Origin: Thalassia testudinum
Taxonomy: Eukaryota; Streptophyta; Magnoliopsida; Alismatales; Hydrocharitaceae
DNA: 64,000 nucleotides
Direction: 5' to 3'
Assembly: GCA_037157565.1 (NCBI GenBank)
Contig: JAZHRO010000046.1
Span: 13,924,501 to 13,988,500, forward strand
The notes beneath the pieces were generated by a model that was given only the letters and a program-made list of their open reading frames with translations, searched no databases and was not told the origin of the DNA. The position numbers and the translations under genes are program-made. Shown here one piece after another: positions 10,468 to 20,800 of this stretch (position 1 is its first letter; each line of letters opens with the position of its first letter).

Positions 10468-12318
10468 TTGATTCATAAGGATCATCTGATTGATAGGGCC
10501 TTAGCCTTGTCTGGCTTAGCTACACCAACCCAGGGGTTAGGTGGTGTATGCAAGGAAGGAGGTCACTTTAACTTCAATTGGTTGGACCTTGGGAGCCACT
10601 CCCAAGGAGGCGAGTCACCTCGCTTGGACCATCTTCGCCCCCCACTTCTTCTATCTTTCGTAGCCACAATGGCTAATCCTGGACCTGGACCTAGACCGAG
10701 TCAGGATGTTGATGAGCTAGACCCACGAGCTTATTTGAGAGCCTGGGTCAATGAATCAGCTCAACCTTGGGATTAGAACCCAAGGTGGCGAAGATGACTT
10801 TTCGCTTCGCCTGATCCTTCTCCTTGGGTTACCGAAATGGTTAACCCATATCTTGACCCTGGATATTATGACCCATACCAGTCGGTCCCTCAAAGGACTG
10901 CATCTTATAACCTAGGATATGGATTTCATACTCCTGCTTCTCACCCATGGAATATGGGTAGACCTGATTCACCCCTTGGAACCCCTAAAGAGCTACCGAT
11001 GCATATGCGACCGCATTACAGAATACAGAGAGCTATAGCTGGCTCTAAGGAAAAGGTCGCATTCTACCTACATGAAATCCAGGCTATCATTGAGCCGAAC
11101 CAAAGACAAAGCTAGATTCCTCACCAACAAACTGTGATGGAGATCCTTCAGGAAACAGTAGAGATAGCAAGGCTAATGGAACAAAATTGGGAAACTCAAG
11201 AACTACTGCTTTTGAGATATCAAGTGGAAAATAGCCTTGAAGACCTCGAAGAATTTGAAATGACTACGCAGGAAAGACACATAGAAGATTCTCGGGAGTA
11301 GATGCTGGAAGATCACTCAGGGGAAGAATAACCTAGCTTGGATATGAGACAGGAGCAGGAAGTATGCCGAATGGGTTCATCTGAGAACTCCATTCAGGAA
11401 ATTAAGGAGGAAAGGACTGATATCTCCAGCACTGAGCCACAATCGGATTATCCTAAATCCTGGGAGATACCTCATGGGTTAGAAAACCCAACTGAGATAA
11501 GGGAAGCAGACCCAGTTAAGGATATGGATCTTGAGGCAAACATTACATGTGACACTACTGGTCAATCTAGGCCACTTCCCATTGTAGGTGAACCTGTGCT
11601 AGAGCCAACATCTTCTGATCTGCACTCTTCTTCTTTCACCTACATACCTAATTCGGATGTTAGAGATTCTGAGATGACACTTTCTATCCCTGATCCTGAC
11701 ATCCAAAGACCAGAAGTAGCTATGGATGACTTGAACAAAGAAATAAATATGCTACTTGGGGCAGGAATTACTGAGGAGCCCAACGCATACGAGGGTAAAG
11801 CTTTGAGTAGAATGAGCTAGGGACTTACCTATCACCCTAGTCAATGGCTCGACCCTGAGCCTGAAGAGTCAGCCTCCGATGAATCAGAGATGAGTACTGA
11901 TGAGGATGAAGTAATTTCTGATGAGGATTTCAGTGACCTCCCCACAGATCTTCTACTTTCACGGATACCCCCATATGACCTAGAGCCTGGAGAGGGCATG
12001 ATCTTTGATGTCAATTACCGCTATGAGGATCCCTATGACTCAGATCCTAGTTCTGAGATACATGTTGATCTACTCCCTCAACAACTTCCTGCTGAATTGT
12101 GGGACATGATAAATCAGTTGAATCAACATCATGATCCCCCCTCTGATTATCCTCTATTCTCCACCACTACTCCACACTTTCTTATAGCTAGACTTTTTGG
12201 AGTAGGGGTGCACAATCAGCTGGTTCGCATCTCCGGACCACTGATTCTAGGAGCATACGAGCACATCTTTCTCTTATTCTTGACTGGCTTCTATGCTAGA
12301 ATTGATACATCTGATTGA
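10468..12318 (+). pseudogene. Element X reading frame of unknown function, broken by in-frame stops
   Basis: One frame can be followed for about 617 codons, interrupted only by stops at 10774, 10795, 11113, 11299, 11329 and 11818 and ending with TGA at 12316. There is no net frameshift, so it was coding until recently. The reading begins at or before 10468 (no ATG there); in-frame ATGs are at 10669 (MANPGPGPR...) and 10837 (MVNPYLDPGYY...). Visible features are a Pro/Tyr-rich N-terminal part, a Glu/Leu-rich helical stretch at about 11140-11300 (possible coiled coil), and a long acidic Asp/Glu/Ser/Pro-rich region (11338-12110). The last ~60 codons are more hydrophobic. No CCHC knuckle, protease DxGA, RT or integrase motif is present. 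I do not recognise the family. It could be an accessory or degenerated Gag-like protein, or a captured sequence. Confidence 0.7.
10587..10811 (+). repeat. Duplicated hairpin-ATG module at the start of the X reading frame
   Basis: Unit 1 has CCTTGGGAG/CTCCCAAGG (10587-10607), a GGCGAG...CTCGC hairpin, then ATG GCTAATCC at 10669. Unit 2 has ACCTTGGG/CCCAAGGT (10764-10786), GGCGAAG/CTTCGCC (10787-10811), then ATG GTTAACCC at 10837. The units are about 175 bases apart and in the same frame, consistent with a tandem duplication. In unit 2 a TAG (10774) and a TGA (10795) fall in the two loops. Confidence 0.6.
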
Positions 12319-12573
12319 GTTTTTGCCCAACTGGAGGCGTTAAACTCATCACGTACAGATAGCATCTATCCCACATTCCACCATCATCTATACATAACCA
12401 TTTTTATATATAGCATATTTTTCTGGTAGCATATTTTCCTTCTCCATATTGCATACTGACAGGTTGGTAGGTGCTTAATGTATACTTTCAAGAGCAATTA
12501 CGGGTGATTTCTACCCATTCTCTCCCTGTAGTATTTATTTTCTTCTATATTCATGCATGAGGACTACAACAAC

Positions 12574-12590
12574 TTAGGCATGGGGGGGTC
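12574..12590 (+). other. Element X internal polypurine-tract copy
   Basis: TTAGGCATGGGGGGGTC lies about 260 bases after the end of the reading frame and about 1.7 kb before the 3' LTR. It is closer to the consensus AGGCATGGGGGG than the tract at the LTR itself. A, B, C and D have the same copy about 0.3 kb after pol, so it is a family feature. Confidence 0.7.
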
Positions 12591-12686
12591 GATACAACAA
12601 AACTGAAAAATTTTATGCCAACATCTAGGAAAACCTCAGAGCTGCATGTAAAATGTACTTTAGGATCCTAAATAAAAGAACAATTG

Positions 12687-12757
12687 ACTCCACCTCCAAT
12701 GCTCTCATTGGAGCTAGAAATCATCCGCAATAGCCACTTCCGACTCACCTGCTCACC
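12687..12757 (+). ncRNA. Conserved hairpin element in X (shared with A, C, D)
   Basis: GACTCCAC is followed by the arms CTCCAATG and CATTGGAG (12694-12701, 12706-12713) with loop CTCT, then CTAGAAATCATCCGCAATAG. The same order, 8-bp arms, 4-base loop and downstream block occur in A (17171-17225), D (25271-25317, minus) and C (56279-56325, minus) with different arm sequences. It is most likely a structured signal in the retrotransposon RNA rather than an independent gene. Confidence 0.65.
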
Positions 12758-14282
12758 TCTTATTCTAAATTTAGGGTCAAGACTGATTGTAACCCGATAC
12801 GGGAATTTCACGAAGTACAAAGTATACGAGGTTACTTGTTTATAGCATATATACATATTACACTCATGAATAAGATTATTTTATTAAGAAAATGCATTAG
12901 GGATTTTATCCTCAAGTTGATTCCTGTGATCTGGAATCCAATACAACTTTTCACACACGTAGAATTTGCAATGGATTCACAGTGAAGGTTGATAAACGTC
13001 TTTAGTCTGTCGATAAGAAGTAGTGCTTCTTTTGTTGAACCCCTAGATAGTGTTTTGGGAGTCAAGCATATTTTCTTCCAAAAATCCACCAAATAGTGTG
13101 AGATGAGAGTAGGGTGTACTGGTGCTCTAAGATTAGTATAAGGAATCAGGAATCCTAGATAATTAGGTGATGATACTCATAGATTAAGCATAGTTTCCAC
13201 TCTTGGTTCCTGTGTATGCATTTTTGAGTGAATTTTGAGAGCCACCAAATGATGCAAATATGCGGAGAGTGAGTTTTCATAAAACTAGGGCTGGTTATGA
13301 CCATTCTTTATGGAATCCTTGGCTGAAGGAGGGTATTGATGCCAAGGTCAGAAATACACCGTCCTATCCATCTCTCCCGGTGCCGTGAGTAGGCACTTCC
13401 ACCAAATAAGCCACCCAATGTCTCTTGAGTACCACCAATCCCTAATAATGCCTCCTCAATAAAGTTCATGGATGTGTTATGTTGAAAAAAAAAAAGAGAT
13501 GAAATGAAAAAAAAATGATGAAAAGAAAGAAAAATTGAAAAAATTAGAAAAAGAAGAAAAAGCAAAAAAAAGAGTGAATATTTAGTTCAGTTGCATTGAG
13601 GCAATACCATCGAATAAATTTGAGATCCACCAAGTATGGCCTTAACCCACCTTTCTTGTGTTTCTGACCGCCCGAATACTGGCTAAGGAATTCCGACTTA
13701 GTGTTAGGGTTATGAAAACTCAATTAAAGTGTTAATGCCAAGTGAGACCACGAAATATAGGCCATATGTGTGAATTTGGTGAGATTGTGAGCTCTAAGAA
13801 AAAAAAAAAAAGAGAATGAATACAAAGGAACCAAAAGAGAGCATAGCTTTTTCTTGTCTTTCTCTGAGTTGAGTTACTTAATAGTCTGGGAATCTAGGTT
13901 CTGTAGTACTAGTCTCTATGTAGCACCAACTGAGAGTGAGCCACCAAATATATAATCCTTTCCCTCAGAGACTCTCTACCTAAGCCTAAAGCCGGGGTGA
14001 AATTCATAGAGTATCTTAATACCCTAAGGGAAGAAGTTCGCCTATCCTACTAGAATTTTTACTAGGGGTCAAGTACAGGCTTTAGAGGTGAATCAGTTTT
14101 TCACTCGAATCCGTTGCAAAAGCTACATAGCTGCACTTTCACGATTGTTTGGATTTTTAGAGCATAGGATGAAAACAAAAAGGAGAAAAATCTCTAACCA
14201 GACACTTGATAAAATAATCAGTCCCTTAGGGACCCTTGCTGTAAAAATTTTAGTCTTGCATTTGCTAGGGACTAGCAAGATT
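12758..14282 (+). other. Element X 3' spacer, non-coding
   Basis: This 1.5 kb stretch has no coding signal. It holds A-rich runs (13490-13570, 13800-13815). The motif CCACCAA(A/G)TA recurs at 13086, 13242, 13399, 13627 and 13941; three of the four spacings are close to 157 or twice 157, which could be an old degenerate tandem repeat. The env-like gene found in some Athila elements at this place is not seen. Confidence 0.6.
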
Positions 14283-14296
14283 TAGGCATGGGGTTA
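14283..14296 (+). other. Element X polypurine tract at the 3' LTR
   Basis: TAGGCATGGGGTTA directly abuts TGATTGCGAAGCAATCA, the first bases of the 3' LTR. This is the expected site of plus-strand DNA priming. Element A has GGTATGGGGTTA in the same place (37389-37401). Confidence 0.85.
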
Positions 14297-16492
14297 TGAT
14301 TGCGAAGCAATCATAGGCTTTAATTGACCTAAATTAGGCTAGGACTTAGCATAAATTAGGGTAATTCATGCATGCATAGGCATTATCTGCATCTTTACTA
14401 CTTTCTTTTAGCTATGCATAAAATAATGCTATAATGTACTCATTAGGTGCATTTTGACAATTACAGGTAATAAGCTGACCAGAAGGTAGATCGAAAGCTG
14501 GATCTGAAGCTAGATTAGGAATAACGGGTGTTGCAGCAGAGTTGGAGCAGAAGACTTAGATTAGATGTAGGAATAATGATGTAAGGGAGTTAAAGTGTGC
14601 TATTTTATTAAGTAGGAATAAAGCAGTAAAATGTGAAGAGCTTAGGTCCATCCTAGCCCTAGGATAGCCTAGAGACTTCCCCCAAGACTTAGCCACCCTT
14701 ATATTAGGTCACAGCACCTTAGGAAGTCCTAAAACCCTAGTTTCAACCCTTATCTGGATGTCTAGAAAAGTTATAGGACATCCATAACCCTTAGCCATCT
14801 CCTGCACACCTCAAACCCACTTCTGCAGTGTTATTGGACGTCCAAACACTTTGTCAGACGTCCAATTTCTGCAGAATACCCAAAACAGAACCTAGAATTC
14901 CCCCTGACTCTAATTGGACGTCCAGAAAACAAGTCTGGACTTCTAATTTTTGAGTATAAGACGTCTGACACTATTATTAGCCGTCTGATACTGCTCTCTA
15001 GTTCCTATTTTGAGATTCAAGCCTTGATCTTGGATCTCTAGGTCCCTAAACCCAATTCCAACCCCATAGGAACCTAAATTAAGGTGCCCTAACCCTAGTA
15101 CATCACCTCTAAACATCCCTAAGGACCTAATTGGGTCCTCACTAAACCTAACTGACTTGGATCTTAGTCAATTCCATCAGCCCATTCAATTGGACTCATT
15201 GAGTCCAATTGAGCCCTGATCTCAGCACACACTGTCCAATTGGACTCAGTGACAGTCCAATTGACCTAGACATAAATTAATTGAGTTGTTTTACTCTCAA
15301 TTAAGTTTCCACACACCCAATTAAACTTGTATTAAGTTTAATTGCACTTTACCTTAGTGAATTAGGGTTTATAACCCTAATTTGAGACGTACCTTGACCT
15401 AAACCCAGTAGAACCTAACCTAATCAACCTAGCCACCTAAGTTTCGACCCACACACACCATCCACATAGAAAAACCTAGCCTAGAGTTCTCCAGAACTCT
15501 CTACCATGTGTGGTTGCCTTGGTTGCTAAAATTAGTAACCAAGAGCTATTCAATTTTTAGATCCACATTTGGTGGATCTAAAAACCACCATCCATCCTCT
15601 CTCTCTCACTTTCCCACGAGCTCCCACCATAGGCCTCTCTAGAGAATTCCATAATTCTCTAGAGAGCTTCCCTTAGGTCTATAAAAAGACCTAAGGGGTG
15701 GCCATTTGCACCCATCCACTTTTTGGCCATACTTGCTTGGCTCCATCCACCTCCACTTAGGCTAGCCACCACCATCTCCACTCCATCTCCACAAGCTAAG
15801 CACCACCATGAAGGACACCATGCTAGGATGCTGGATCACTCCTCCAACCTCTCTCCAATGGCCGGCCTAAGCTTCATTAGCTGCCCCTCTTTCTCCTCTC
15901 CACCACTCCAAGGCCATCGGAGCCCACCTCCGAATGCCCTCACTTCTGATATATTAGTAGCTAGCTCTTTACATTTACTACTTTTATTTATTGCTTAGTA
16001 GTGTAGTTCTTATTCTCCCCAAATGATGCATGCAAAATCTCCCCGTAGATTCTTGTATGCGATCATTTTCTGATAGCTAGCTTTACATTTTTAAGCATTC
16101 TTGTACAAGCTTTCCTCTACATCTATGTTGCAAACATCCTCTGAATGAATGAATGAAAAATATATTTTCTATATATATATGTCTATGTGTTGAGAATCAC
16201 CATGAGTTCATTGCAATATCTTTTGTGTGATTAATGTTGCCTAGTTTTCAATTCCTGATATACTTGCAATTAAGCATGCCGTACTTCAATAGGTAATAAT
16301 CATAAACCGGCGTGTGATTTTAAACAGAGTAGAGCGGTAAAAGATCGAATTCAAAAGTAAAACAAACACCTTCCAGAGATGAACGACTGGGACTCAAGTC
16401 TCATTATCTTTTATTGAATATCTTTGTTTGATCGTATTGCGCACTATACTACGACATTTTCCTAGCAAAAATGTGCTTTACGATAACAAACA
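14297..16492 (+). mobile_element. Element X 3' LTR
   Basis: This copy matches the 5' LTR along its whole length with scattered substitutions. It starts TGATTGCGAAGCAATCA, a perfect 7-bp stem with loop GAA. It keeps the U3 hairpins (AATTAGGGTT pair near 15359; 14-bp stem at 15635-15666; 11-bp TATA stem at 15670-15697) and ends ATAACAAACA at 16492, followed by the target duplication TCTAC. CpG sites are better kept here than in the 5' copy. No coding capacity is apparent. Confidence 0.92.
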
Positions 16493-17027
16493 TCTACCCA
16501 CCTTCCGGAAGCCTTATGGGCCTATAGGACTGCCCATAAGACCCAGTTAGGCATGTCTCCCTTCAGACTTGTGTACAGGATGGCATGTCATCTCCCCGTG
16601 GAAATGGAGCATAAAGCCTACTATGCAGTATGGAAGTGTAATCTAGATCTTTTGAAGGGTGGAATCCACTGCTGATTGCAACTGAGCGAGATTGAGAAAC
16701 TATGCAATGACGCGTACAAGAACTCACGAATGTACAATGAGTGAGTGAAAACCTTCCCTGAAAGGCACATTTCAAGAAAAGCCTTCCATCCTGGTCAGAA
16801 AGTACTACTCTTTGATGCCAAACTCAAGCTCTTCCCAAGAAAACTCAGATCTAAATGGATTGAACCATTTCTCGTGAGACGAGTATTCAGAAATGGAGCT
16901 GTCGAAATCAGCGAACTCAGCCTTGATTCTAAACCTTTTGTCATGAATGGTCAGAGACTTAAATCGTTCATCGAACTTACTGACACAAACTTGGTTGTAG
17001 TATGTTTTGATCTCCATTCTCCCTGAG
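16493..17027 (+). pseudogene. pol: Element A pol: integrase C-terminal part
   Basis: The gene resumes after element X with the LPEALWAYRTA block and continues to the C-terminal DNA-binding region (GQKVLLFDAKLKLFPRKL, then SKWIEPFLVRRVF and the MNGQRLK block). The last open stretch is 16745-17026. Stops replace a residue near 16674 and at 16742. The end matches the pol ends of D (25443) and C (56466). Confidence 0.9.
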
Positions 17028-17050
17028 CTTCATTGCGTCCGGCTGATGGA

Positions 17051-17085
17051 GTTAAACTTAGCGCTTAATGGGAGGCAACCTGTCA
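17051..17085 (+). other. Post-pol conserved motif in element A
   Basis: GTTAAACTTAGCGCTTAATG and then GGAGGCAACC lie just after the integrase stop. The same motif follows integrase in D (25391-25420, minus), B (46845-46875, minus) and C (56412-56443, minus). It recurs in plant Athila-type elements at this position, to my knowledge. Its role is unknown. Confidence 0.75.
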
Positions 17086-17170
17086 TCTTTTGAAAATCCC
17101 AAATCCTTCTTGACATATCCTTTTACTGAATTCATATTGCACTTTAGGGTTCGTCCATTAGAATAGCTGA

Positions 17171-17225
17171 CTCCACCTTTGGTACATGTATCAAAGCTAG
17201 AAATCGTCCGCAACAGTCATTCCGA
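17171..17225 (+). ncRNA. Conserved hairpin element in A
   Basis: GACTCCAC is followed by CTTTGGTA (17177-17184), loop CATG, TATCAAAG (17189-17196) and CTAGAAATCGTCCGCAACAG. All 8 positions pair if one G-U wobble is allowed. It is the counterpart of the hairpin at 12687-12757 and lies between pol and the internal polypurine tract. Confidence 0.65.
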
Positions 17226-17307
17226 CCCGTTCACCACCCACTTGTTCTAATGTACGATTTGGATTAAACTCGAACCCACCTAATTTACAATGAGGTCTTT
17301 GCAAATC

Positions 17308-17323
17308 ATAGGCATGGGGGGGC
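17308..17323 (+). other. Element A internal polypurine-tract copy
   Basis: ATAGGCATGGGGGGGCAT lies about 280 bases after the end of integrase. A second tract sits at the 3' LTR (37389-37401). With the LINE and element D removed, the two are about 1.3 kb apart. Confidence 0.75.
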
Positions 17324-17782
17324 ATTAAAGTGCAAAAAGCTGTGAAATCAATGCATGGAAGGGTTTCATAAAAAAAAGGGAGAAAAGATGAAAGGAGAGG
17401 CCATTTTGAGCTGAATGAAAAAAGAAAGGGAAGGAAAAGAAAAGAAAGAAGAAAAGGGACCAAGTAAAAAGAGATAAAAGAGTCCCTTGAAACTGAATAT
17501 GGAACCTACCTAACTTCTAGGTTGGATTGGATGATGAATTAAAACCTGGAAGGCTAAAACTTAGGAAATTAGTGGTGGATACCAAACTTTGGCCTCTTGG
17601 TCTTGTTTTAGGGCATAAACATTCACGTATCTGTTAAGATTCAGATTAATCCTCAAGAGGTTGAGGAAAGTGCGAGGCTGTTGTAGTATGCCTAAGGCTT
17701 AGGGATTATTCGGCCTTGTTGCTTGCCCTTTGGTTTGCAGGACTTGGTAACCGAAGCACCCAAAATCACACGCTTAGTCTAG
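17324..17782 (+). other. Element A 3' spacer, part 1
   Basis: This non-coding stretch between the internal polypurine tract and the LINE insertion is purine-rich at 17365-17480, as in the matching part of D (minus, about 24940-25150). It ends in the LINE target duplication CACGCTTAGTCTAG (17769-17782). No gene is seen. Confidence 0.7.
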
Positions 17783-17806
17783 TTTTTTTTTTTTTTGAAG
17801 TAGTGA

Positions 17807-17835
17807 GGATTGCTATCATGAACCGATAGCAATCC
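17807..17835 (-). ncRNA. LINE 3'-end hairpin
   Basis: GGATTGCTATC (17807-17817) and GATAGCAATCC (17825-17835) form a perfect 11-bp stem with a 7-base loop, about 10 bases before the poly-A tail in the sense direction. Some plant L1-clade and other LINEs have a 3' stem-loop bound by their own RT (established). This fits that role (inference). Confidence 0.8.
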
Positions 17836-17866
17836 GAAGGGCAGTATATTTCTTATCAAAAGTGTA

Positions 17867-20800
17867 TTACAAAGTAGATTCCCAACTATGTATGAGAGAC
17901 CAGCACTCCATTACAATATTCTCACATCTCACCGGTCTCTCCTGAAAGAGTTTGTCATTACGCACCCTCCACACACACCACAAAGTAGCTGCCATAGCCC
18001 CTAATGGTCGGCCAGGAGTGATGAACCTCTGCCACAGAGAGTCCCAAGAGGGGAGAGGTTCCAAACAAACCATCCTCCAGATCTTATTAGTGACCAAACA
18101 TGACGAGAAAATGTGTGCCCCCTTGTCAGAGAACAAGACACACAAAGGGCAGGCATTCAGGGTAGTCCCCATCCTTCTGTGCCTTAGATCACCAGTGATC
18201 AAACTTTCCCGTCTGCAAAGCCACAGGAATATCTGAACCTTCAAAGGGATTTTCAAGAGCCAAATCTTTCTGTCAACAGGATCACAATCCACCACATTAT
18301 TAGATCTAACAATTTTTTCATACGCGTGCTGCACTGAGAAGATACCCTGCCATCCGTATGTATCCGTCACATTCCTCATCAGCTGCACCTGCTGTAGACC
18401 AGCCAGCAGATTCTACCTCTCCTCCCACAGCCGAGTGTCAGCCCTGCATTGTTGTAGCTCTTCCAGCCACTAGCAGTCCTCAGCAACAAACCACAAGCTA
18501 CTGACTGTGGCTTCCTTGTCTACAGCAGCTGCATAAGCTCTCGGGTATGCCTCTTTTAGTTTCCCCAAATCAGACCACCATTCATTCCACAAGCTGAAAT
18601 TTCTGCCATCTCCGAGCCTAGGCTACAGTAGATGCCAATAACTACTGATTGCACTGATCACTGAATGCCAGAAAGGAGAAGGTTTCTTTGGCTGCAACCT
18701 TTGCAGACTGCTGTTTGATCCCCCATAGCTGTCCCTGACCAAATCAACCATCAGCCCCTCCTTGCAGTCCAAGATCCTGATGGCCCATTTGATCAATAAA
18801 GCCTCATTGAAATCTTTGAGTAATTTAATTCCCATACCACCAATTTCTTTTGGCTTGCAGATCTTGCTCCAGCTGATGGGCTGCATGAAACCACCTTCAT
18901 GACCTGCTCCTTTCCAGAAAATCTCTTCCTCATAGCATCCAATCTCTTCCAGATACACTTTGGAGCCCTGAATATGCTAAAATAGAAGACCGGTATGGCT
19001 GTAATGACCGAATTGAGAAGGATCAATCTGCCACCCTTAGACAGAAATTTACTACTCCATCCTTTCAGTTTTCCATCAACCTTATCAAACAAGACATTCC
19101 AATCAGATTTTTTCAGTTTTGCTGCCCTCAGTGGTAATCCTAAGTAATTTAGTGGCAGCTTAGCTCGAGGTGACCCTAGTGTACCCTCCACTTCCAGTTG
19201 CTCCTGCTCACTCATGCCAAAACAGATCAATACAGATTTTTCCTTGTTCAAACATAAGCCTGAAATATCACCAAATATCTTCACCAATAACCCCAGAGCA
19301 TGTGCCGCAGGCTTGGATCCTTCAACAAAGAAAATCGTGTCATCTGCATACTGTAAAATGGGGGCTAGAGTTCTCCTGTTAGATAGTGAATATCCTTTAA
19401 TTATGCCCACCTCTGCCAGTTTGCAGGCATACCTTGCAAGCCCATCCACCTCAAGGTTAAAAATCAACAGAGCAAGAGGACATCCTTGTCTAACCCCACG
19501 ATGAGGCTGGATCCATACTATACAAGGCTTCCCATCAATCAGTGGACAGAAGGAAGCGGTAGTGACACACCTTTTCATCCATTGGATCCATAAAGGGGGA
19601 AAGCCTCGCCTTCTAAAACCTCCTAGAGATACGGCCAAGAGATCGAATCATATGCCTTCTGGAAATCAACCTTCCACAAGAATGCCTTGCATTTTCTTCT
19701 ATGCCATCCACTGACCATTTCCTGAGCCAAGATAAAGGATTCCTGAAGTGATCTGTTAGGTAGGAAGGCAGCTTGTATCGGATGGATCAGGTCTTGTAGA
19801 ACATTTCTCAGCCTATTAGCCAAAATCTTACTGATTACAAGATAGATGGAGTTAGATAGGGAGATCGGCCTAAAGTTTGAGAATTTTTCTGCTCCCATTG
19901 ATTTAGGCAGGAGGAAGAGATATGACTTGTTAATCCTCTCAAACCCAGCATTTCCCACCTCAAATTCTTTGATAACATCCATCACTTCCTTGCCCACCAC
20001 ACTCCACATCTCTCTGTAAAAGAAAACTTGTATTCCATCAGGGCCCGGGGAGCCTTCCATATTCAAATCCCTGATTGCCTGTAGGGTCTCTTGTTCAATG
20101 ATAAGTGCAGTCAGTTGTGCAGCCTGATCACTCGTCACACTAGGACCATCACTACCTGCCATCCTCCATTTCCCCCTCTTAGCTGCCCGAGATGCCTCTC
20201 TGTAAAATTTAGTAGCTTCAGATTTAATCTCCTGAATGGAGGTAACCCTCTGCCCATCCCTGAGAATAGAGGAAATAAAGTTAACACGTCTCCGAGAGCT
20301 AGCCACAAGGTGGAAAATTTTCGTATTTGCATCTCCCTCCTTAAGGCATAATTGTCTTAATCTCTCCCTCCAATCTATTTCTTGTTTCATATCTTCATCC
20401 AATATCACACCCTGCCACAGTTTCCTTTCAGCCACCTCTTCCTCAGATAAAGGGCCAGCTGCCTCTTTAGAATCAGCTCCTGGATTTTATTCAGAGCTTC
20501 ATTCCTCCTCTGCTGCCTCATCAAATTAACAGTAAGACCATATTCTTTTAAGATCGTGCGCAAACCTGCCAGCTTGGTTGCTAATCTGACAGTAGCAGAC
20601 CCCTCCACCTTTTTAGCTCGCCACCAAGAGCTGATCATCTGATAGAACCCCAGTTCCTTCAGCCATGATATTTTCATTTTAAAATAAGAGCCAACATGAT
20701 TTTCTTCCCCACTATCCCACACCAAAGGGGTGTGATCAGAAAAAGGTCGATTCAATCCACTTACTGACGACAGTTGCCATCTCATCAGAATGTTCACATT

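Larger units (their letters stand above)
6899..16492 (+). mobile_element. Element X: complete non-autonomous LTR retrotransposon without gag or pol, 9.6 kb
   Basis: It has two LTRs of nearly equal length (6899-9091, 2193 bp; 14297-16492, 2196 bp) that are highly similar by eye. A perfect 5-bp target duplication TCTAC (6894-6898 and 16493-16497) sits within the integrase gene of element A. The boundaries are TGATTGCG...AACAAACA. A decayed tRNA-Asp primer site follows the 5' LTR and a polypurine tract precedes the 3' LTR. The 5.2 kb interior holds no protease, RT, RNase H, integrase or CCHC motif, only one broken reading frame of unknown function. Families of this kind (large retrotransposon derivatives, LARD-like) depend on proteins from relatives. 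Signals shared with A, C and D suggest those are the helpers. Confidence 0.9.
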
